Shown piece after piece: positions 1 to 5,061 of a stretch of DNA of 5,061 bases. Origin of the DNA: CAZTCJ01 sp964612085 (GTDB lineage: Bacteria > Pseudomonadota > Alphaproteobacteria > JAJFIK01); the NCBI GenBank assembly GCA_964612085.1, contig CAZTCJ010000154.1, forward strand, positions 1-5,061, in the 5' to 3' direction. The notes under the pieces are model-generated. The model saw only the letters and a program-made list of their open reading frames with translations, ran no database searches and was not told the DNA's origin. A program made the position numbers and the translations under genes. Position 1 is the first letter of the stretch. Every line of letters begins with the position of its first letter.

Positions 1-33
1 TGAAATAAGCGCAGCCTACGGAAAACAAGCCAA

Positions 34-63
34 GGGCCGGTCCCGCGACCGGCCCCTTTTTTT
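34..63 (+). terminator. Rho-independent terminator of the gene upstream of the window
   Basis: A perfect 9-bp stem (GGGCCGGTC at 34-42 pairing with GACCGGCCC at 47-55) encloses a CCGC tetraloop. One C and seven consecutive T (57-63) follow it, the classic intrinsic terminator layout. The T run lies only on the + side, and the other flank gives no comparable run for the - strand, so it should act on + strand transcription entering from the left. The upstream gene is outside the window. A TGA at 1-3 or a TAA at 6-8 could be its stop codon, but this cannot be decided here. Confidence 0.9.
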
Positions 64-70
64 GTGCGTG

Positions 71-99
71 GCATCCGCGAAGCTGCTCTCTTCGCGTGC
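71..99. repeat. Bulged inverted repeat / hairpin in the intergenic region
   Basis: CGCGAAG (76-82) and CTTCGCG (90-96) form a perfect 7-bp dyad around a 7-base loop. An outer GCA (71-73) and TGC (97-99) can add three pairs across a two-base bulge. No T run follows, so it is not an intrinsic terminator. It lies between the upstream terminator and the promoter candidate for the large gene, so it could be an operator for a dimeric regulator or only a structural hairpin. The function is inferred; the dyad itself is directly visible. Confidence 0.5.
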
Positions 100-107
100 A
101 TTCCCTG

Positions 108-137
108 TTGCTTCTACCGGGAAGGTATCTTTAGGAT
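108..137 (+). promoter_or_regulatory. Weak sigma70-like promoter candidate for the large gene
   Basis: TTGCTT (108-113) and TAGGAT (132-137) are separated by 18 bases. They match the -35 consensus at three of six positions and the -10 consensus at four of six. The upstream gene is cut off by the terminator at 34-63, so the large gene needs its own promoter, and this is the best candidate I see in the 106-base gap. Matches of this quality occur by chance, so the call is tentative. Confidence 0.25.
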
Positions 138-159
138 AGGTAATCTGTGGTTGATACCT
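123..159. repeat. Inverted repeat overlapping the promoter candidate and leader
   Basis: AGGTATC (123-129) and GATACCT (153-159) are perfect 7-bp inverted copies with 23 bases between them. The left arm sits between the putative -35 and -10 elements, and the right arm ends about 10 bases before the first start codon. The arrangement would suit an operator or a leader hairpin close to the ribosome binding region. A 7-bp dyad with a long spacer can also arise by chance. Confidence 0.35.
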
Positions 160-163
160 GTCT

Positions 164-170
164 GGGGGGA
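164..170 (+). promoter_or_regulatory. G-rich ribosome binding site that favours the second start codon
   Basis: The only Shine-Dalgarno-like sequence before the large gene is the purine run GGGGGGA (164-170). It directly abuts and overlaps the first ATG (170), leaving that codon without a proper spacer. It lies five bases before the second in-frame ATG (176). On spacing alone, initiation at 176 is more plausible, which would remove only Met-Gly from the protein. An in-frame TGA at 152-154 rules out any ATG, GTG or TTG start further upstream. Confidence 0.4.
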
Positions 171-3100
171 TGGGGATGAGCGACGAGCAAGCTAGGCGCG
201 TCAAAAAAACGAACGTCAAAATCGAACGCATTCTTGAAGAGGCCAGATTAGGTAAGGCCCTTGAACTGCGCACGGACTCCTACCTGTCTGATGATACGGC
301 ACACACCGTCCCGGATAAGTCAGGCTCTCGAATTGCGGTTCGCACACCGTCCGAAGGCCACCAAGTGGATGAATCGGCCCGGCTCGACGGCGCCGTCCTC
401 ACCCAGAAAATCCTTCAGGCGGCCAAAACTCCGGATCGCTATCCGAAGGGCATCGAAATCCGCCATGCCTGGATCGACGGTGACCTGAACTTCCTGAACA
501 GGCAGATCCCGTTTCCGCTTCAGTTCGTCGGCTGCTATTTCTCCAACCAGGTCGTTCTTCAGGATGCTGAGACCAAAACGGTAAGCTTCCGTCTGTGCCG
601 ACTGGACGGCATTCTCGGCCGCAGGCTGAAGGCCCAGGGCGATTTCGTGCTGCATCAATGCCGGATCGATCGGCCCGTGGTGCTGCATCTGGCCACTATT
701 GCCGGCGTAATGGATGCGCAATGCAGCGAGTTCGCGTCCGGTGAGAATAATCCGCCCGATGTCGATGATCCGAGCTGGCTACCCGGTTTCCGTGACAAGG
801 AAGACTATGTCATCGCTCTCAACCTGACTCGCGTCCAGGTTGGCGGCTCCTGTCATTTCCGCAGGCTTAGGAGCGATGGCGCCGTCCAGCTCAACCACGC
901 CCGCATCGGCCGGCATCTGGACCTGCGGGAAGCGCGGATCAGCGCGGGGGACTTGAGCGGGGAGGCGCTCGCCAAGCGACGCACCGTGCAGTTATCCGAC
1001 ATATGGGTTGCCCTCAAGGGCGCCGCGATGACCATTCGCGGCCATTTTTTTCTGATGCATTCGACGATTTACGGTCAGGTCCGCATGCCCTATGTGCGCA
1101 TCAAGGGCGACCTGTTCCTGCGCGGGGCCTGGATCGACGGTCTCGACAGCGCCAGAGCGCTCAATCTGAACAGCGCAAAAATCCGTGGAGAGATCTCTAC
1201 GGGCCGCGGACTCGAATACGGTCTGCCGGAAGATGCGCCCCTTGACCTCGCGGAGCCCGAATGCAGACCGCTAGGCAAGAGAATTCGGGAAACGCTCGAA
1301 AAATGCGGGTTTCAATGCCCGGACGATCCCAACGGCTTTTTTATCGCGCTCGGCGCCATCCGGTTTCGGCAGTGCGAGGTGGGCGGAGATGTCAATCTGT
1401 CCGATGTCATCCTATCCCATGATGGCTTCACCGACGCCTACGCTCTTTGGGCCGACGGCATCACGGTGAACGGCAAGTTCATTCTCAGCCAGCTTCCCGG
1501 CCAGAACGGTTCCGATAAGACAGCGCAAACCAATCTGATCTGCGGTTCCATCGGTCTTCGGACGGCCAATCTCGCCCAAGGGCTTGAGATACAGCACACG
1601 AAGGTCATCGCGACCGACGAGACCATCTATAGAGGCAGGGCGGCCATCGACGCCTCGCATCTGAAATGCGGGGCGCGGGTCCATCTGCTGCGCAGTCACA
1701 TCATCGGTACCTTGCGGGTCGATGACGCAACCATCGAAGGTAGCCTGTTGATCCAGCTCTGCGATATGGAAGCGCGTACGACCAAAGCGTACCGCCGCGT
1801 CTATGCGCTCATGGGCGACCGGATGAAAGTCGGCGCGCAATTCGCCATCGAACAACACACAAAGCATACGGATCAAAACGGCGACCTGAACAACGCCGAA
1901 GCGCGTCCATATGTCATCAGGGACGGGATCAGCATCGTCGATGCGACCATCGAAGGGTCCCTCAGACTGTATAATGGTGAGATCCTGACGCTCGGATGCG
2001 AGACCGACAAAGCGAAAAACCGCTTCGGCTGGAAATACAACGCTGAAGAAATCTGCGCCGCAGTTCATGCCCAGGGCATCCGGATCCGGAGAAATCTGGA
2101 AATCGACGACGGCTTTCAAAGCACGGGATGCCTCAATTTCTCCGAATGCCACATCCAGGACGATGTCATCATCAAAAAGAGCCGTCTGGTCAGCGACTTT
2201 CCCTCGGACGGCAAGCGGCGCAATACGGTGGCGTTCGGTGCCGCCCGGGCCCGCATCGGCGGCAGCGTCTTTCTGGGAATCGAAGCCGTTGCCAAGGAAA
2301 GCCAGCCCCCTGAAGACAAACAGGGTGAAACGGACGCCGAAACCGCAACCCTTCCGGCTCCGGAGGAAAAAAAATGCGGCCGGAACGCCCCGAACGCATC
2401 CTTGAATTGCGACGGCCGCCTGGTCTTCGCCGGGGCGCAGGTCGACGGCTTTTTCCGCATGCATTCGCTCATGGTCAAGAGCGCGCTGGCCGATGAAGAG
2501 GGCGATATTGCCTTCAGCCATCTGGCCATCAATCTGACCCTGGCGACGATCGGGCGCGATTTGTACACCCGCCGGAGCGATCCTGTCCGCTCGGAAAACG
2601 CTCCAGAGGACAATCCGGATACGGAGGCCGGCGATCCGGACAAGGCGGAGGACAAAGACCGGGCGGCTGCCGGAGTCCGCCCCGGCGGAGATCTGCCGTT
2701 CGTCACGGTCCATGGCGGATTGTCCCTTCAGGACGCCACGGTCCACGGCAGCATCACCTTGAGCGAAGTACGTCTTTATGCCACCGAAATCGACCGGGAA
2801 GACAGGATACGCGCCCTTGAGGCCACGGGACTGAAGGTTTTCAACTCGGCCCATTTCGGGCCGAATTTCATCGCGCAGGGTCTTCTCGATCTCAGACGGG
2901 CCAATATCGAAGGCCATATGGAATTCACCGGGCTGACCGCTGATTTTGTCCATAAGCCCTCCAAAAAGCGTTCGGGTCCCGTCTACCGGTATCAGATGGC
3001 CGGACTCGATTGCTCGAACATCAGTGTCGGATTGAGCGTCAAGTTGAACGGAGGCTCCCATTTCGAGGGGCCGGTCCTGTTCGTCCAGGCCCATGTGCAG

Positions 3101-4840
3101 GGAGATTTTCTCGCTGGGCACACCGCCTTTGAGTATGGGCCGCGTCCTGATGACCTAAAGAAGGCCGTGACGGCCGATCCGTCTGCTTGGCAAACCATTA
3201 GTGGTGTTGTGTCGAGCGGCCTGGACCAGCTGGGCTGGCAACGCTTGGACATCAGCAAAGCACCCGACCTGAGCGCCCTCAATCTGTCAAGCGCCGTGAT
3301 CGGCCGGGATCTCTCTTTGACCCGGTTTGCCTCATTCAACGGCAATGTCATCGCGGAAGGGGCTCATATCGGCGACGATCTGGAATTCTGGGTGTCCAGC
3401 CTCGACCATGAGAAAAATCCCGGCGTCCGCTTCTGCGGCAATCTCATGGTGGTCAAAGGCGTTTTTTATTGGAACCGGGAGAATGTCAAGCTGCTCACGC
3501 AACAGGTGGAATCCAGAGATCGGACCGAAAACCCCGGCAAGCTCTCTGAAGACTCCCGGCAGGGCAATATCATTCTTTTGCAACGGATGGAACGCGGAGC
3601 CCAGGATCCAGGCTCTCAAGATCAAGAGGCCGAAGATCCGCAAAACTCTCCAGAGTATACCCAGCCAGGCAACGCCAAAGCGCTGATCCAGTTGACCGGC
3701 GCCCGGGTCGGTACTCTGGCCGATGTGAAAAGCGGCTGGCCGGCCGGGGGGTATCTGCATATTGACGGTTTCGTCTACGATCATCTGCTGGAAGACGACC
3801 TGGCGCCGAAGACGCATAGGGACAGATTGGACTGGTTGAAACGCCAGCCCAGAGACTGGGAAGGCGCCCTTCCCCAACAACCTTACGAGCATCTCGTCCG
3901 CCTGTTCCAGCGGCTCGGCAAATTTCAGGATGCGGAGGAGATTGACGTTGCGCGCCTGAATATCGAACGCCAGCGGAATTTTCTGACTCTCAGAATGCGG
4001 CCGTTCGGAACGATGCCACGGGGGGGTCTTTTCGGCGTGACGAGAATCTTCAAATGGATTGCGATGCGCATCGGCCATCTAACGATCCGGTATGGCTATC
4101 AGCCCTGGCGCGCTGCTGGCCTGCTGCTGCTTTTGTGGATTTTCGGCGCTTTCGTGTATCAAGGGGCTTATGAGGCACGGGTCATGCTTCCTGATGACAA
4201 CGGGACGCAGGCCATTCAAACGCAACAAGAAAAAGCGCAGGCTGATAAAGTTCAAAAGAACAAAGAAGTACGCTGCATGACACCGGCCCAGGAAGAGGCC
4301 CATGTGAAGTATACGACCATCGGCCAAAATAAGACGAGCGAACCCAACAAGCAGAACAATGGGATACGATATCAGACAGACCCCAAAGAAACACTTGAAT
4401 ATCCGCCGTTCAACAGCATCATGTATTCGCTTGATACATTGATTCCGATCGTCGAATTCCGACAGACGGAATACTGGATCGTGAACACGATCCAGCAATG
4501 CAAACCCGCCTTTCAGACAAAGACACCAGGCTTCCTCAAAAGCGCGTCCCATCGTCTGGAGTCCTTGGGCACTTCTTTAAGGGACGTGCCATACCTGGAT
4601 ACGCTTTTGGGCGCCGTCTTCTGTGTTTTTGGGCTTATTTTTGAAGGCATTTGGTGTTTTCTTGAGTTGATCGCCCAAGCTGCCATCATCATTCTGAAAT
4701 TCATATTCGGTCCCGTTCATTGGTTGTGGCTTTACCAGTCCTTCCACATCGCGGCGGGCTGGGTCTTGAGCACCCTTTTCGTCGCCGCCGTGACCGGTTT
4801 GGTCCGCCCCCAGATGCGCAGCGGCCGGGGCTCGGACTGA
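170..4840 (+). CDS. Giant membrane-anchored beta-solenoid repeat protein, function unknown
   Basis: The protein has 1,556 residues from the ATG at 170, or 1,554 from the better-spaced ATG at 176, and ends at TGA 4838-4840. It has no signal peptide. Residues 1-90 are hydrophilic. Residues about 93-1200 carry many degenerate 11-residue repeats (hydrophobic-x-G-x-h-x-h-x-x-A-x), clearest at 289-324, which I infer form a long beta-solenoid. Acidic, probably disordered inserts interrupt it near 706-747, 801-842 and 1104-1168. Next come GYLHIDGFVYDHL (1194-1206), RLDWLKRQ (1219-1226), PQQPYEHL (1235-1242) with a basic helical stretch, and GYQPWRA (1309-1315). A transmembrane helix follows (about 1315-1333), then a polar loop with Cys1369 and Cys1444, YSLDTLIPIVEF (1419-1430), and a hydrophobic block (about 1476-1545) that could hold three helices. 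The basic C-terminus suggests a cytoplasmic end. This layout resembles proteins annotated 'membrane-associated oxidoreductase' or 'pentapeptide-like', recalled rather than searched. I see no nucleotide-binding or catalytic motif, so a scaffold or sensor role is only a guess. The gene appears monocistronic at its 5' side. Confidence 0.93.
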   Translation: MGMSDEQARRVKKTNVKIERILEEARLGKALELRTDSYLSDDTAHTVPDKSGSRIAVRTPSEGHQVDESARLDGAVLTQKILQAAKTPDRYPKGIEIRHAWIDGDLNFLNRQIPFPLQFVGCYFSNQVVLQDAETKTVSFRLCRLDGILGRRLKAQGDFVLHQCRIDRPVVLHLATIAGVMDAQCSEFASGENNPPDVDDPSWLPGFRDKEDYVIALNLTRVQVGGSCHFRRLRSDGAVQLNHARIGRHLDLREARISAGDLSGEALAKRRTVQLSDIWVALKGAAMTIRGHFFLMHSTIYGQVRMPYVRIKGDLFLRGAWIDGLDSARALNLNSAKIRGEISTGRGLEYGLPEDAPLDLAEPECRPLGKRIRETLEKCGFQCPDDPNGFFIALGAIRFRQCEVGGDVNLSDVILSHDGFTDAYALWADGITVNGKFILSQLPGQNGSDKTAQTNLICGSIGLRTANLAQGLEIQHTKVIATDETIYRGRAAIDASHLKCGARVHLLRSHIIGTLRVDDATIEGSLLIQLCDMEARTTKAYRRVYALMGDRMKVGAQFAIEQHTKHTDQNGDLNNAEARPYVIRDGISIVDATIEGSLRLYNGEILTLGCETDKAKNRFGWKYNAEEICAAVHAQGIRIRRNLEIDDGFQSTGCLNFSECHIQDDVIIKKSRLVSDFPSDGKRRNTVAFGAARARIGGSVFLGIEAVAKESQPPEDKQGETDAETATLPAPEEKKCGRNAPNASLNCDGRLVFAGAQVDGFFRMHSLMVKSALADEEGDIAFSHLAINLTLATIGRDLYTRRSDPVRSENAPEDNPDTEAGDPDKAEDKDRAAAGVRPGGDLPFVTVHGGLSLQDATVHGSITLSEVRLYATEIDREDRIRALEATGLKVFNSAHFGPNFIAQGLLDLRRANIEGHMEFTGLTADFVHKPSKKRSGPVYRYQMAGLDCSNISVGLSVKLNGGSHFEGPVLFVQAHVQGDFLAGHTAFEYGPRPDDLKKAVTADPSAWQTISGVVSSGLDQLGWQRLDISKAPDLSALNLSSAVIGRDLSLTRFASFNGNVIAEGAHIGDDLEFWVSSLDHEKNPGVRFCGNLMVVKGVFYWNRENVKLLTQQVESRDRTENPGKLSEDSRQGNIILLQRMERGAQDPGSQDQEAEDPQNSPEYTQPGNAKALIQLTGARVGTLADVKSGWPAGGYLHIDGFVYDHLLEDDLAPKTHRDRLDWLKRQPRDWEGALPQQPYEHLVRLFQRLGKFQDAEEIDVARLNIERQRNFLTLRMRPFGTMPRGGLFGVTRIFKWIAMRIGHLTIRYGYQPWRAAGLLLLLWIFGAFVYQGAYEARVMLPDDNGTQAIQTQQEKAQADKVQKNKEVRCMTPAQEEAHVKYTTIGQNKTSEPNKQNNGIRYQTDPKETLEYPPFNSIMYSLDTLIPIVEFRQTEYWIVNTIQQCKPAFQTKTPGFLKSASHRLESLGTSLRDVPYLDTLLGAVFCVFGLIFEGIWCFLELIAQAAIIILKFIFGPVHWLWLYQSFHIAAGWVLSTLFVAAVTGLVRPQMRSGRGSD

Positions 4841-4901
4841 TCCCTGCCCCATCCATCTGGCTGCGAGGATCGGGACCCCAAGGCAGTTCCCGCCATTGCG
4901 A

Positions 4902-4920
4902 AGCGCGGGCCCGCCGCGCT
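4902..4920. repeat. GC-rich hairpin downstream of the large gene
   Basis: A perfect 7-bp stem, AGCGCGG with CCGCGCT, encloses the loop GCCCG. It starts about 60 bases after the stop codon of the large gene. The lack of a following T run argues against a standard intrinsic terminator. A role in 3' end protection of the transcript, or membership of a dispersed palindromic repeat family, are alternatives that this window cannot separate. Confidence 0.4.
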
Positions 4921-4999
4921 ATAGGACCTTCCAGGCGCGGCGCGCGTGGCGCCCGCCCTCATTATTTCTGCCGGCAAGCAAAGGCGGACGCGAAGGATC

Positions 5000-5004
5000 A
5001 AGGA
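5000..5004 (+). promoter_or_regulatory. Ribosome binding site of the right-edge gene
   Basis: AAGGA (5000-5004) lies five bases before the ATG at 5010, and a second AAGGA (4993-4997) lies slightly further upstream. The closer copy has good Shine-Dalgarno spacing and fixes the start of the partial gene. It is a much better site than the one preceding the large gene. Confidence 0.6.
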
Positions 5005-5009
5005 CGGAC

Positions 5010-5061
5010 ATGGCCGAGCGACCCAACGAGTTAAAAGCCCGCATCGCGAAAGGATTTAAGG
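5010..5061 (+). CDS. Start of an unrecognised protein, cut by the window edge
   Basis: An ATG at 5010, preceded by a well-placed AAGGA, opens a frame reading MAERPNELKARIAKGFK for 17 codons up to the window edge, with no stop. The peptide is charged and helical-looking and has no signal-peptide character. It is too short to assign to a family. The gene lies 169 bases after the stop of the large gene on the same strand. With no convincing terminator between them, co-transcription is possible, but the gap is longer than usual within an operon. Confidence 0.6.
   Translation, partial: MAERPNELKARIAKGFK

Larger units (their letters stand above)
4841..5009. other. Intergenic region with two GC-rich dyads, no clear terminator
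   Basis: This 169-base gap holds AGCGCGG (4902-4908) pairing with CCGCGCT (4914-4920) around a five-base loop, and GGCGC (4934-4938) pairing with GCGCC (4949-4953). Neither is followed by a proper T run; the nearest T-rich stretch (ATTATTTCT, 4961-4969) is short and interrupted. The segment beginning CATTGCGAAGCGC (4894-4906) loosely recalls dispersed palindromic intergenic repeats of alphaproteobacteria, but a single copy cannot show that. I see no gene in the gap. Confidence 0.4.

Noticed and set aside
16..273. 85-codon - strand open frame spanning the intergenic region
   Set aside because: It runs through the upstream terminator and into the 5' end of the large gene, and its product is low-complexity and Arg/Ser/Pro-rich with no family resemblance.
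2374..2496. Independent 40-codon gene starting at the internal GGAGG-A8-ATG
   Set aside because: The ribosome site is good, but the product is Arg/Pro-rich shadow sequence inside a well-supported frame. It is kept only as a possible slippage or regulatory signal, not as a gene.
1412..3121. Long open frame on the - strand (569 codons) opposite the large gene
   Set aside because: The + strand frame encodes a coherent repeat protein across the whole stretch. The antisense product has no recognisable motifs, and long antisense frames arise easily opposite genes with G/C-rich third positions.
446..3769. True pentapeptide-repeat (Qnr/MfpA-like) gyrase-protecting protein
   Set aside because: Tandem A(D/N)Lxx five-residue units are not evident. 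The period is 11 residues with a conserved glycine, and the array is joined to a membrane anchor, unlike the small soluble Qnr proteins.
3332..4078. Second long - strand open frame (248 codons)
   Set aside because: It lies wholly within the large + strand gene, opposite conserved-looking motifs such as PQQPYEHL, and shows no independent ribosome site or domain. It is best explained as a shadow.
4934..4969. Intrinsic terminator after the large gene
   Set aside because: The dyad is only 5 bp with a 10-base loop, and the following stretch is separated from it and broken by A and C, so it does not meet the usual stem plus T-run criteria.
4720..5034. 104-codon + strand open frame crossing the stop of the large gene
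   Set aside because: It overlaps both the end of the large gene and the start of the right-edge gene in another frame, has no good ribosome site, and encodes Arg/Pro/Gly-rich sequence typical of GC-rich non-coding DNA.

Overview
The window is almost entirely one very large gene on the + strand (about 170-4840). It encodes a protein of about 1,555 residues, flanked by short intergenic regions and by the first 17 codons of another + strand gene at the right edge. Base composition is moderately GC-rich with G/C-biased third codon positions, which suggests a proteobacterium, perhaps an alphaproteobacterium. That placement is an inference from composition and protein style only.

Left edge (1-169): a strong Rho-independent terminator (34-63) closes transcription of a gene lying before the window. 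It is followed by a bulged hairpin (71-99), a weak sigma70-like promoter candidate, and a second dyad (123-159) just before the start of the big gene. No gene is supported here.

Main gene (170-4840): there is no signal peptide. A hydrophilic N-terminus leads into roughly 1,100 residues dominated by a degenerate 11-residue repeat (hydrophobic-x-G-x-h-x-h-x-x-A-x), which I read as a very long beta-solenoid interrupted by acidic, probably disordered, linkers. A conserved-looking juxtamembrane block follows (PQQPYEHL...AEEIDVARL...R, then GYQPWRA). After it come a transmembrane helix, a polar Lys/Gln-rich loop with two cysteines, a YSLDTLIPIVEF segment, and a final hydrophobic block. From memory, this layout resembles repeat proteins of actinobacteria and proteobacteria annotated as 'hypothetical', 'pentapeptide-repeat-like' or 'membrane-associated oxidoreductase'. 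I see no enzymatic motif supporting the oxidoreductase name. The likely picture is a cytoplasmic repeat scaffold tethered to the inner membrane, of unknown function.

Right edge (4841-5061): 169 bases with two GC-rich dyads but no convincing terminator, then a good ribosome binding site and the start of an unrecognised gene at 5010. Read-through from the big gene into the next one is possible but unproven. I see no RNA genes, CRISPR array, insertion sequence or tRNA-like attachment site.
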